Shown here piece after piece: positions 1 through 7,985 of a stretch of DNA of 40,970 bases. The stretch is from Pseudomonas sp. (GTDB taxonomy: Bacteria; Pseudomonadota; Gammaproteobacteria; Pseudomonadales; Pseudomonadaceae), in assembly GCA_016763285.1 (NCBI GenBank), contig JAESUC010000259.1:1-40970 (forward strand), read 5' to 3'. Position 1 is the stretch's first letter. Each line of letters starts with the position of its first letter. Below the pieces are notes generated by a model. The model ran no database searches and was not told where the DNA came from. It saw only the letters and a list, made by a program, of their open reading frames with translations. The position numbers were made by a program, and so were the translations under genes.

Positions 1-20
1 ACCAACTGAGCTATTCCCGC
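1..20 (-). tRNA. tRNA-Gly, 5' part only (cut by window edge)
   Basis: On the minus strand these 20 nt read as the start of a tRNA with acceptor strand GCGGGAA and D-arm beginning UAGCUCAGUUGGU, as in bacterial tRNA-Gly(GCC). The anticodon lies outside the window, so the isotype rests on the acceptor/D-arm match. It follows tRNA-Glu after a 15-nt spacer and is probably processed from the same transcript. Confidence 0.8.
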
Positions 21-35
21 AAATCTGACGCCGAA

Positions 36-111
36 TGGCGTCCCCTAGGGGACTCGAACCCCTGTTACCGCCGTGAAAGGGCGGTGTCCTAGGCCACTAG
101 ACGAAGGGGAC
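36..111 (-). tRNA. tRNA-Glu (UUC)
   Basis: The minus strand folds as a 76-nt tRNA with encoded CCA. The acceptor stem GTCCCCT pairs with AGGGGAC, the anticodon loop CCCTTTCACGG places UUC at the anticodon, and the T-loop is GGTTCGAGTC. The strong promoter about 90 nt upstream and the following tRNA-Gly make it the first gene of a two-tRNA transcript. Confidence 0.96.
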
Positions 112-129
112 ATTACCCGGTCTTTCTTC

Positions 130-182
130 GCCAGGGCCTTGACCCTGGCTACTTGCTGAACCCTGTTCGGTGAACATTGTTC
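130..182 (-). other. tRNA leader with a hairpin and two GAAC-N3-GTTC repeats
   Basis: The tRNA leader contains a perfect 7-bp stem, GCCAGGG/CCCTGGC (130-149). It also has two 11-bp inverted repeats of the form GAAC-N3-GTTC (158-168 and 172-182) offset by 14 bp. They lie downstream of the predicted start and so would be in the precursor RNA. Roles in folding or RNase processing are inference. Confidence 0.4.
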
Positions 183-198
183 GCTGCAAGTGGCGCGC

Positions 199-227
199 AT
201 TTTAGGCATGCACTGATGTGTCGTCAA
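199..227 (-). promoter_or_regulatory. sigma-70 promoter of the tRNA-Glu/tRNA-Gly transcript
   Basis: On the minus strand, -35 TTGACG (222-227) and -10 TAAAAT (199-204) are separated by exactly 17 bp. A GC-rich discriminator (GCGCGCC) follows, typical of stringently controlled stable-RNA promoters. The predicted start near 192 gives a leader of about 80 nt before the mature tRNA-Glu 5' end. Confidence 0.75.
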
Positions 228-331
228 CCCCTAAGTCCATCTTTTTCCGGTTTATTTTCTCCACCCGGCTGCAGGGGCCAACCGCTCTAGCATGCGGGCA
301 AGACTCTTGCGCCCTGCCCCGCCGCCGAAGC

Positions 332-1336
332 TCAGGCGAACGCCAGAATAACCCAGACGCCCACACCGACCAGCAACACGGCCCCTGCCAGCCCCCTGCG
401 GTGCATGGCCACCCAGAGTGTCCTGCTACGCTCGGCAGCGGCATCACTGAATCGCCCGTGGGTCGCATGCAGCCCCGTGACCGGCGTATGCAGGTTATCA
501 GCCCGAATCGACGCGGGTGCTGGTGCGGGCGCTGTGCGGTCCATTTGCCCGTCTACCGCCTTGCGGGTCATCAGCCAGTCCGTAAGGCCGGGTAGCAACA
601 GCGTACCGACAATCGCCTTTACCGAGGACCAGCCTACCCACAGCTCACGTCGACGATGGTGCGCTGCCCAGTAGATCGCTGCCGCCGCCACTTCCGGCTG
701 GTAGATGGGAGGCACCGGCTGCGGCTGGAACCGCAACCGGTGTCGGGCCCACTCGAATTGCGGCGTATTGCAGGCCGGAAGCTGCACCATGGTGAGACGC
801 ACGCGGCTCTTCTCGTGCATCAGCTCGACCCGTAGCGCATCGGTGAACCCGCGTATCGCGAATTTGGCCCCGCAGTAGGCCGACTGCAACGGGATCGAAC
901 GGTAGGACAGCGCGGAGCCTACCTGCACGATACTGCCGCGATTGCGTTCACGCATATGTCTGAGCGCGGCGCGGGTGCCATGCACTGCGCCCAGATAGGT
1001 CACTTCGGTCACCCGGGCATATTCCTCTGCGGTCATGTCAGCAAAAGGTGAAAACACCGTCACCATGGCGCAGTTGACCCATACGTCGATGGGCCCCAGG
1101 GACGCCTCGATGCGCTCTGCGGCAGCGTCCACCTCGTCAGCGCGGGCCACATCCAGCATGACTGTCATGACCTTGCCACCCGCCTGCCGCACCTCCTTCG
1201 CCGCCTCGGCCAGCCCCTGCCCGTCACGTGCCAGCAGCGCCACTGCGGCTCCCGCCTGGCCAAAGCGGATGGCGGTCGCGCGACCAACGCCGCCAGAGGC
1301 ACCGGTGATCACCACGGTCTGCTGTACCGAGGTCAT
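332..1336 (-). CDS. SDR-family oxidoreductase with C-terminal membrane tail
   Basis: A 334-residue classical short-chain dehydrogenase/reductase, presumably NAD(P)-dependent. The Rossmann motif TGASGGVG is at residues 11-18. The catalytic set is Ser141, Tyr154 and Lys158 (YxxxK). The usual NNAG motif reads VNCAM (about 87-91), a variant. After the roughly 240-residue SDR core there is an Ala/Pro-rich linker and a hydrophobic C-terminal segment (about 316-334) that looks like a membrane anchor, so the enzyme probably sits at the cytoplasmic membrane. It is the last gene of a five-gene operon: its ATG overlaps the stop of the ASRT gene in an ATGA junction (1333-1336). Within that operon it probably oxidises or reduces a hydroxyl or carbonyl group of the pathway substrate. 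The substrate cannot be named from sequence. Confidence 0.85.
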   Translation of the reverse strand: MTSVQQTVVITGASGGVGRATAIRFGQAGAAVALLARDGQGLAEAAKEVRQAGGKVMTVMLDVARADEVDAAAERIEASLGPIDVWVNCAMVTVFSPFADMTAEEYARVTEVTYLGAVHGTRAALRHMRERNRGSIVQVGSALSYRSIPLQSAYCGAKFAIRGFTDALRVELMHEKSRVRLTMVQLPACNTPQFEWARHRLRFQPQPVPPIYQPEVAAAAIYWAAHHRRRELWVGWSSVKAIVGTLLLPGLTDWLMTRKAVDGQMDRTAPAPAPASIRADNLHTPVTGLHATHGRFSDAAAERSRTLWVAMHRRGLAGAVLLVGVGVWVILAFA

Positions 1337-1707
1337 CGATCCTCACCGTAGGCCAGGGTGCTCAACAGCGCCAGTGAACCCAGCCGCGCATCCAGACGCG
1401 TATGCTGCACCACCACCGGCTGGCTGGACTCGATTACAGTGCTGTAGTCGGTTTCCCGTGGTACCGGCTCCGGATCATCCAGCTCATCAAAGCGCAGGTG
1501 CAGGGTACGGCGGGCCGGCACTTCCAGTTGGTAGGGCCCGGCGGGCTCGCGATCGGCAAAGTAGACCATGATCGAGAGCGCAGCAGGCTGGTGACCGGCA
1601 TTAAGCACACAGGCCGTCTCATGGCTGCGCAGGGTCGGGTCATCGGCGTGCGGTCCCCCCTGGGGAATATATCCCTCGGCGATTATCCAGCGTGTTTTGC
1701 CCAGCAT
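1333..1707 (-). CDS. Anabaena sensory rhodopsin transducer (ASRT)-family protein
   Basis: A 124-residue protein that aligns over its whole length, as I recall it, with the Anabaena sensory rhodopsin transducer. Shared landmarks are WxIAEGYIP near residue 7, SHETACVLNAG (about 28-38), GPYQLEVPARRTLHLRF (about 57-73), DDPEPVPRETDY, and VVVQHTRLD followed by LLSTLAY at the C-terminus. The Anabaena protein is a soluble beta-sandwich tetramer that binds a microbial rhodopsin. The wider superfamily has been predicted to bind small molecules and to occur beside carbohydrate-metabolism genes. No rhodopsin gene is present here. The gene lies 3 nt after the YdiJ-like gene and overlaps the SDR by 4 nt, so a metabolic role (substrate binding or sensing for the operon) is more likely than photosensing. 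Family assignment is strong; function is inference. Confidence 0.88.
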   Translation of the reverse strand: MLGKTRWIIAEGYIPQGGPHADDPTLRSHETACVLNAGHQPAALSIMVYFADREPAGPYQLEVPARRTLHLRFDELDDPEPVPRETDYSTVIESSQPVVVQHTRLDARLGSLALLSTLAYGEDR

Positions 1708-1710
1708 CGG

Positions 1711-4689
1711 TTATCTCCTCTCACTCGCGGCCTGCTGCCCGGTTGACGCCAGCACCTCCAGCGTTGGTGCGCCGGTCTGCAGGGCCATGTCGATGATTTC
1801 GGCCAAATGGTAGGTGTGTTCCCCGGTGGTGTGCGCCACCTGCTCCCGACAGCTGAAGCCGTTGGTCATCACCAGCGTGTGTTCACCCTTGCCGCGAACA
1901 GCCGGCACGACCTGCTGTCCGGCGATGCGCATCGACACCTCATACTTTTCGGCGTCGTAGCCGAAGGAGCCAGCCATGCCACAACAACCGGCGTCCAGCA
2001 TCTGGAAATCCGCCTGCATCCGTCGCAGCAGCGCCGCATCAGCGTCCCGGTCGGTGGACGCATACTGGTGACAGTGGGTATGTACCATCACGCTGCGATC
2101 CAGGCGCGGCGGCTGGTAGCCGCTGCGCTCGAGGAACTCCCCCAGCAGCCAGGTGGAGGTCTGCAGGTAGCGGGCACGCTCGTCGCCGGGGAACAATTGC
2201 GGTAGCTCATCGCGGAAGGTGGCGACGCAGGAGGGTTCCAGGCCTACGAGGGGCACGCCCTGATCAATCAGCCGGTTGAGCGAATCGAGGATATCCGCCA
2301 GCTGTCGGCGGGCGCGGTCGAGCATGCCTTCGGCGTACAGCGGACGACCGCAACACAGTGGCCGTGGCGGAAGGACGACCTGATACCCCGCGGCCTCCAA
2401 CACCCGCACTGCCGCCTGGAGCGTGCGCGGATAGAAGTAGTTATTGAAGGTGTCCGGCCAGAGCAACACGCTCGGCAGACCCGCATTACGGACCTCACGC
2501 GCCGCGAACCAGCTGCGGAAATCGACGGGTGCGAAATGCGGCATCTCGCGTTGCTGCGCTATGCCGCCGACCCACTTGGCCAGTGGGCCGATCAGCGGCG
2601 CATGCAGCATGAAGTTCGCCAGCCGCGGCACATGCACCGCGATGCGGCTCCAGGTCCAGATCAGTCCCATGGCATAGGCAGCCCTGGGTCGCAGCCGACC
2701 CTTGTAGTGGTGAGCCATGAATTCGGCCTTGAGCGTGGCCATGTCCACCCCTACCGGACAGTCCTCCTTGCATCCCTTGCAGGCCAGGCAAAGGTCAAGC
2801 GCTTCGCGCACCGGCTGGCTGCGCCACTGCTCGGCCAACTCGCGACCCTGCATCATTTCAAACAGCAGACGCGAACGGCCGCGGGTGGAGTGCTGCTCCT
2901 CGTCGGTAGCACGGAAACTGGGGCACATCACACCGCCGCTCTTGCGGCGGCAGTTGCCTATACCGACGCAACGATTGGTGGCTCGAAAGAAGCTGTTGTC
3001 ATCGTCGGTATAGGCAAAATAGGTATCGGTCCTGGGCGCTGCCATGCCCGGACCGAAGCGCAGACTGGCGGTCATGGAATAGGGGTCGACCAGTTTACCG
3101 GGGTTCATTTTCCCCTGCGGGTCCCAGAGTGTCTTGAATTCACGCATGGCGTCCATCAGCTCGGGGCCGTACATGCGCGGCAGCAGCTCTGCCCTGACCT
3201 GCCCGTCGCCATGTTCGCCGGAGAGCGATCCGCCATAGTGGACAACCAGCTCGGCAGCCTCCTCCATGAACGCGCGCCACTTGGCCTTTTCTGCCTCGTT
3301 GGCCAGACTGAAGTTGATCCGGCAATGGATACAGCCGTTACCGAAATGGCCGTACAACGAGGCCTCGTAGCCGAAGCGGTGCATCAGCTGACGAAAGTCG
3401 CGGAGGTAGGCGCCCACGTTTTCGGGGGCTACGGCAGCGTCCTCCCAACCGGGAAAGGTATCGCCCAGGGCCGGAGAACGCGATGTAGCGCCCAGCGACG
3501 CATCACGGGTATTCCAGATCTCTTTCTGCTCCGCCTCGCCAACGAACAGCGCCATGGTCGGGGCCGAATCGGCGGCGCCCAGATGCCGCATCAATGCATG
3601 GGCCTTGTCGGTGGCCTCCTGCTCGGTATCGCCACCGAACTCTACCAGCAGCCAGCTGTTGCCATCGGGCAGCATCGAGCGCGCCTGGGGATGCATGTGC
3701 TTGTTGCGCATTTCGCGGATCAGCAGGTGATCCATCCCCTCGAGCCCGACAGGGCCGAAGGACAGGATATCGGTGATGTGGTCGCAGGAGGTGTATACAT
3801 CCGGGTAGCCGAGCATGACCACGCAACGCGACTGCGGACTGGGCACCAGCTCCAGCTCCGCTTCCAGAATGACGACACAGGTTCCCTCGGAGCCCACCAG
3901 CGCCCGCGCCACGTTGAAGCCCTTGTCCTCGAGCAGCTCGTCGAGGTTGTAACCTGATACCCGCCGAGGAATGTCCGGGTAACCCTCGCGCACCAGGGCC
4001 GCATAGCGGTCACGTAAACGCTTGAGCCCGGCGTATATCTCCCCGCGCCGCCCGCCCTCGGCAATGATGTCGTCGAGCTCCTGTTCACTGGTCGGTCCGA
4101 CCCGGAACTCGGCGCCGTCATAGGTCAGCACCCGCAGCGAGCGCACATTGTCGGCTGTACGCCCGGCCATCACCGAATGCACACCGCAGGAATTATTGCC
4201 CAGCATCCCGCCCAGGGTGTTGTGCGTATGGGTCGAAGGGTCCGGCCCGAAGGTAAGGTGGTGCTCTTCGGCGCGGCTGCGCAGATAATCGAGTACGCAG
4301 CCGGGCTGCACCCGTGCCAGCCGTGTCTGCGGGTCGAGGGAGATCAACTGATCCAGGTGCCGGGAGAAATCCAGGATAACCGCGACATTGCAGGTTTGCC
4401 CGGCGAGGCTGGTGCCGGCGCCCCGGGATAGCACCGGCACCTGGTGGCGGTGGCAGATGGCAACGGCACGACGCACATCCTCAGACCTTCTGGGGAAGAC
4501 CACCCCGATTGGCACATGGCGGTAGAGCGATCCGTCGGTGGCGTACAGGGCACGCGTGCCATCGTCGAAATGCACCTCGCCCTGCACAGCCTTGCGCAAT
4601 TCTCTCGCCACCTGATCCGCCAGGGCGTGGTCGAAGCTCTCGGGTGCCTTGCGGGTGTCGGCATTGACTGCCTGTTCGGAACGCTGCAT
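1711..4689 (-). CDS. YdiJ-like FAD-linked oxidase with Fe-S and CCG domains (2-hydroxy-acid dehydrogenase)
   Basis: A 992-residue fusion, close to the usual length of YdiJ-type proteins. An FAD-binding PCMH domain (about 55-285) contains VLSRGAGTSLAGQTCNVAV (87-105) and FGPDPSTHTHNTLGG (147-161). An FAD-oxidase C-terminal domain contains GHFGNGCIHCRIN (447-459) and SGEHGDGQVR (490-499). Next come a cysteine-rich stretch (Cys574, 580, 589) and a 4Fe-4S motif CLACKGCKEDCP (Cys634, 637, 640, 644). The C-terminal heterodisulfide-reductase-like CCG domain has two CCG motifs (PLCCGRP and DAGCCGMAG). Family members oxidise D-2-hydroxyacids such as D-lactate or D-2-hydroxyglutarate and pass electrons through Fe-S to the respiratory chain. 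It starts 18 nt after the enolase-superfamily gene. The exact substrate is unknown but should be a hydroxy acid made or used by the operon. Confidence 0.88.
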   Translation of the reverse strand: MQRSEQAVNADTRKAPESFDHALADQVARELRKAVQGEVHFDDGTRALYATDGSLYRHVPIGVVFPRRSEDVRRAVAICHRHQVPVLSRGAGTSLAGQTCNVAVILDFSRHLDQLISLDPQTRLARVQPGCVLDYLRSRAEEHHLTFGPDPSTHTHNTLGGMLGNNSCGVHSVMAGRTADNVRSLRVLTYDGAEFRVGPTSEQELDDIIAEGGRRGEIYAGLKRLRDRYAALVREGYPDIPRRVSGYNLDELLEDKGFNVARALVGSEGTCVVILEAELELVPSPQSRCVVMLGYPDVYTSCDHITDILSFGPVGLEGMDHLLIREMRNKHMHPQARSMLPDGNSWLLVEFGGDTEQEATDKAHALMRHLGAADSAPTMALFVGEAEQKEIWNTRDASLGATSRSPALGDTFPGWEDAAVAPENVGAYLRDFRQLMHRFGYEASLYGHFGNGCIHCRINFSLANEAEKAKWRAFMEEAAELVVHYGGSLSGEHGDGQVRAELLPRMYGPELMDAMREFKTLWDPQGKMNPGKLVDPYSMTASLRFGPGMAAPRTDTYFAYTDDDNSFFRATNRCVGIGNCRRKSGGVMCPSFRATDEEQHSTRGRSRLLFEMMQGRELAEQWRSQPVREALDLCLACKGCKEDCPVGVDMATLKAEFMAHHYKGRLRPRAAYAMGLIWTWSRIAVHVPRLANFMLHAPLIGPLAKWVGGIAQQREMPHFAPVDFRSWFAAREVRNAGLPSVLLWPDTFNNYFYPRTLQAAVRVLEAAGYQVVLPPRPLCCGRPLYAEGMLDRARRQLADILDSLNRLIDQGVPLVGLEPSCVATFRDELPQLFPGDERARYLQTSTWLLGEFLERSGYQPPRLDRSVMVHTHCHQYASTDRDADAALLRRMQADFQMLDAGCCGMAGSFGYDAEKYEVSMRIAGQQVVPAVRGKGEHTLVMTNGFSCREQVAHTTGEHTYHLAEIIDMALQTGAPTLEVLASTGQQAASERR

Positions 4690-4707
4690 GACTGGGCCTT
4701 TCTGGAT

Positions 4708-5808
4708 TCAGGGGGACAGGCGAAACGGCTCGGCCTCGCTGCGAAGCAACCGCATACCGTGACCGATGCAATCCTCATCGGGCTGGAGTTGCCCTGCCTC
4801 CACGCGATGGTTGGTCTGGAACAGCATTGCTTCCAGACGCACGTGATCATGGAAATATTCCTGGTGGGTGAATACCGGCGCTGCTCGGGCGAGGGGCAAA
4901 TGGATGCCCGGCGCACAATGGGCCGACAGGCCTACACCGAAGGCTTCACACAGGTGCGCCGTACCCAGGAAGCCGGTGTAACCGCAACGGGTGGCGTCTG
5001 CCTGCAATACGTCGACCGCGCCCGCCTCGAGCATTCTTCGGAAATAGCGCAGATCCCAGCCATATTCCCCGGCAGCAATGGCTGTCCCCGAAGGCACCTG
5101 ATCCCGCAGCCAGCGCAGTCCGGCCAGGTCGTCGGAGGACACCGGCTCCTCCACCCAGGCGATCTCGTAGGGCGCCAGGCGAGCAAGCATGGCGGCAGCA
5201 CCCCGCCTGTCGCAGGCACCGTTCAGGTCGACCATCAGACTGACGTCCGGCCCAATCGCGCGCCGAGCCAGGTCTACCCGTCGCTCGGCATCGCTCACCT
5301 CGGCCCCCAGCTTGATCTTTACCGCAGCAAAGCCCTGCTCGACCCAGCCACGCAACTGCGCCTCGAGCTGCTCCTCGCTGTAGGTCAGAAAGCCGCCGCT
5401 ACCATAGGCCGGCACGCTCGTGCGCAGTTGCCCCCAAAGCGCGCTCAGGGGCAGTTCCAGCTGTCTGGCACGCAGATCCCAGAGCGCCTGATCCACCGCC
5501 GCGATGGCCATCATGCCAAGGCCTGGTACACCCACGTTACGCAGTGTCCGCTGCATGTCGCGCCACAGCATGGGAATGTCCTCGGTGCTGCGCCCCACCA
5601 CGCAGGGCGCCAGCTTCTCGCGGACAAGCGCTGCAGCGGGTGAGGCCGCCGTATAGCTGTATCCCATGCCGTGCACTGCTCCGGCGCTCAGATGCACGAC
5701 CACCAGTTCGGTGGCGTCCCATTCCAGCGTGCCATCGGCCTCGGGCCCCTGGGTGGGCACGCGGTAGCTGGAGACTTCAAGGTCATCGATCAGCGGTACC
5801 GCGCTCAT
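4708..5808 (-). CDS. enolase-superfamily (mandelate racemase/muconate lactonizing type) enzyme
   Basis: A 366-residue TIM-barrel enzyme. The start at 5808 is chosen because its ATG overlaps the TGA of the upstream ThDP gene (ATGA at 5805-5808). Visible active-site elements are the KxK motif (Lys164/Lys166 in AAVKIKLG), metal ligands Asp194 (LMVDLN), Glu220 (WVEEP) and Glu248 (AGEYG), and a His at 297 (SAHCAP). This layout is typical of the muconate-lactonizing/mandelate-racemase families, which abstract a proton alpha to a carboxylate to catalyse dehydration of acid sugars, racemisation or lactone isomerisation. In this operon, dehydration or epimerisation of an aldonic or related acid is most plausible. 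A specific substrate cannot be assigned. Confidence 0.85.
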   Translation of the reverse strand: MSAVPLIDDLEVSSYRVPTQGPEADGTLEWDATELVVVHLSAGAVHGMGYSYTAASPAAALVREKLAPCVVGRSTEDIPMLWRDMQRTLRNVGVPGLGMMAIAAVDQALWDLRARQLELPLSALWGQLRTSVPAYGSGGFLTYSEEQLEAQLRGWVEQGFAAVKIKLGAEVSDAERRVDLARRAIGPDVSLMVDLNGACDRRGAAAMLARLAPYEIAWVEEPVSSDDLAGLRWLRDQVPSGTAIAAGEYGWDLRYFRRMLEAGAVDVLQADATRCGYTGFLGTAHLCEAFGVGLSAHCAPGIHLPLARAAPVFTHQEYFHDHVRLEAMLFQTNHRVEAGQLQPDEDCIGHGMRLLRSEAEPFRLSP

Positions 5809-7598
5809 TCGTCCTTGTCCGCCCGCAGGTTGAACCGGGAGAACATCTGCTTGGTGCTCTGCTTGAGGATGCCCCATTGATCGGGATCGCCTTTGCCCAG
5901 CGTGGTCAGATAGGCCTGCATCTGATCCTTGGTGATGTGCGGCGGCAAGGGTGGCACGTCCGGATCGGTGACGAACTCGATCAGCACCGGACGGTCCGAG
6001 CTGAACGCCTCGCGCCAGGCGTCCGCGATCTTCTCCGGGTTGTCGACCCGGATACCCTTGAAACCGAGCATCTCGGCATAGGCCGAATAGCGGAAATCGA
6101 TTACCTCCTGGGCCTCGACAAACTTGGGGTCGCCAGCCATCGCCCGCTGTTCCCAGGTCACCTGGTTGAGGTCGTGATTGACCAGCACCATCACGACAAA
6201 GGTCGGATCCGACCAGGTCTTCCAGTACTGTGCCGCGGTCAGCAATTCGGCATTGCCGTTCATCTGCATTGCGCCATCACCGACCATGGCCAGTACCGGG
6301 CGGTCCGGATAGGCCATCTTGGCGGCAATCGCATAGGGGACACCGCTGCCCATGCTGGCGAGCTTGCCCGAGAGCGAGCCCATCATGCCGCGACGCATGC
6401 GAACGTTACGTGCGTACCAGTTGGTATGTGACCCGCTGTCGCCACACAGAATGGTGTTGTCTGGCAGCAGCGGCGACAACTCACTGAAGACCCGTTGCGG
6501 ATTGATCGGGTTGGCTCCCTCCATCGCCTTTTTGTGCACATCGTCCCACCAGTCGGCGACATTGTTCTCGATGGTCTCGCGCCAGCTGCGGTCATCCTTG
6601 CGCTCGAGCATGGGCGCCAGACGCCGCAACACAGCGGCGGTGTCGCCGATCAGGTTCACTTCGGTGGGATAGCGAATCGCGACGTTGCGCGGATCGATAT
6701 CGATCTGCACGGCCCTGGCCTGGCCGTCCTTGGGCAGGAACTCGGAGTAGGGAAAGGTGGTACCGATCATCAGCAGGGTGTCGCAGTCACGCATCATTTC
6801 CCAACTGGGCTTGGTGCCGAGCAAGCCGATACTGCCGGTGACAAAGGGCAGGTCATCGGGCAGTGCCGCCTTGCCGAGCAGGGCCTTGGCCACGCCCGCC
6901 CCCAGAATGTCGCAGATCTGAATGACCTCGTCGGTAGCGTTCAGGGCGCCGGCACCCGCCAGAATCGCGACCTTGCTGCCCGCGTTGAGTACCTGCGCGG
7001 CCGCCTGCAACTCGTTATCGCCGGGGACCGGATGGCTGATCGCCGGCGCCGAGCTGGAGTAATTGCTGCCATGGGATCGGGGCGGACTGGGCACCGCATC
7101 GGCGGTCTGCACGTCATTGGGCACAATGATGCAGGTTACCGTCCGTTCAGCGCGGGCAATGCGCACGGCCCGGTCGACCACGTGCCGCGCCTGGGCCGGG
7201 TCAGCAATCAGTTGTACATAACTGGCCACATCCTGCATCACCGATTGCAGGTTGACCTCCTGCTGAAAATCACTACCCAGGGAGCTGAGCGCCTGCTGGC
7301 CGACAATCGCCACGACCGGCATGTGGTCGACCTTGGCATCGTACAACCCGGCCAGCAGGTGCAGAGCGCCAGGCCCCGAGGTCGCCAGGCAGCAACCCAC
7401 CTCGCCGGTAAACTTGGCGTGGGCGCTGGCCATGAAGGCCGACATTTCCTCATGGCGCACGCGAATGTAATCGAATCTGTCGCCCGCCTGGTCGAGTGCG
7501 CCCATCAAGCCATTGATGCCATCGCCCGGATAGCCGTAGATCCTGCGGATGCCGCCCTCGGAAAGACGCTCCAGAATGAAATCGCTCACGTTGGCCAT
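5805..7598 (-). CDS. PoxB-like thiamine-diphosphate enzyme (pyruvate:quinone oxidase/acetolactate-synthase family)
   Basis: A 597-residue ThDP-dependent enzyme with the three-domain order of PoxB. The N-terminal Pyr domain has the catalytic Glu50 in RHEEMSAF, the same position as in E. coli PoxB, and a Gly-rich segment TSGPGALHLL. The central FAD/ADP-type domain is about 190-330. The C-terminal PP domain has the Mg/ThDP motif VGDGAMQMNGNAELLTA and a downstream Asn (VNHDLNQVTWEQ). The closest named family is pyruvate dehydrogenase (quinone), which decarboxylates a 2-oxo acid and reduces ubiquinone. Another 2-oxo-acid decarboxylation is equally possible here. It is the first gene of the five-gene operon, with GGAGG 5 nt before the ATG and a 7-bp inverted repeat in the leader. 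Confidence 0.85.
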   Translation of the reverse strand: MANVSDFILERLSEGGIRRIYGYPGDGINGLMGALDQAGDRFDYIRVRHEEMSAFMASAHAKFTGEVGCCLATSGPGALHLLAGLYDAKVDHMPVVAIVGQQALSSLGSDFQQEVNLQSVMQDVASYVQLIADPAQARHVVDRAVRIARAERTVTCIIVPNDVQTADAVPSPPRSHGSNYSSSAPAISHPVPGDNELQAAAQVLNAGSKVAILAGAGALNATDEVIQICDILGAGVAKALLGKAALPDDLPFVTGSIGLLGTKPSWEMMRDCDTLLMIGTTFPYSEFLPKDGQARAVQIDIDPRNVAIRYPTEVNLIGDTAAVLRRLAPMLERKDDRSWRETIENNVADWWDDVHKKAMEGANPINPQRVFSELSPLLPDNTILCGDSGSHTNWYARNVRMRRGMMGSLSGKLASMGSGVPYAIAAKMAYPDRPVLAMVGDGAMQMNGNAELLTAAQYWKTWSDPTFVVMVLVNHDLNQVTWEQRAMAGDPKFVEAQEVIDFRYSAYAEMLGFKGIRVDNPEKIADAWREAFSSDRPVLIEFVTDPDVPPLPPHITKDQMQAYLTTLGKGDPDQWGILKQSTKQMFSRFNLRADKDE

Positions 7599-7985
7599 GC
7601 AAACCTCCGTCCGTTATGTGCCACAGGTGCGTTGATCAGATAACGGCTGGCGCTCGGAACACCGCCGCCCGGACTGGTAGACCAGCCCTTCTGAGAAGTG
7701 TGACTGCCCCGCCGGTTTTCGAGTTCAACCGTTTTGGACTCACCCAGCCCGCCTCTGCGACGCCCGGCGAAACAGGTCCTGAACCCGGTTATCACGAAAA
7801 ATCTTGTTGCAACTTGGCGACAGTTGGATGACCCTTGAATCCTGTTCGGTTAATGTTTATTTGATATCACCTGAAGGCAGCTAAGGGACCGGGCTGCATA
7901 ATGAACCGGGCAAGCCCAGGCAGGGGTGAGCTTCGGGGCAACGCCTGCAGGGCAGGCAGAGCCATTCCAACAAGAGAGATTGACC
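7599..7985. other. 387-bp divergent intergenic region
   Basis: This region separates the ThDP operon (minus) from the membrane protein gene (plus). It holds the operon's GGAGG site (7604-7608), an inverted repeat (7611-7646), an AT-richer stretch near 7840-7870, and a hairpin GCCTGC-AGG-GCAGGC (7943-7957) just ahead of the plus-strand ribosome site. I found no -35/-10 pair with good spacing on either strand and no additional coding sequence. Confidence 0.5.
7611..7646 (-). promoter_or_regulatory. inverted repeat CCGTTAT-N22-ATAACGG in the operon leader
   Basis: Seven-base arms at 7611-7617 and 7640-7646 are perfectly complementary and end a few bases upstream of the GGAGG of the ThDP gene. 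It could be an operator half-site pair or an RNA stem close to the ribosome site. No regulator gene is adjacent, so the cognate factor is unknown. Confidence 0.35.

Noticed and set aside
251-320. GGGCAAGACTCTTGCGCCC-type stem as terminator of the five-gene operon
   Set aside because: A stem can be drawn, but no T-run follows on the minus strand, so I do not call a terminator.
1333-1707. Light sensing by the ASRT homologue
   Set aside because: No rhodopsin or retinal-synthesis gene is present in the window and the operon is metabolic.
2536-3957. 473-codon open frame antisense to the FAD/Fe-S oxidase
   Set aside because: Shadow of a strongly supported 992-residue enzyme; no homology that I recognise.
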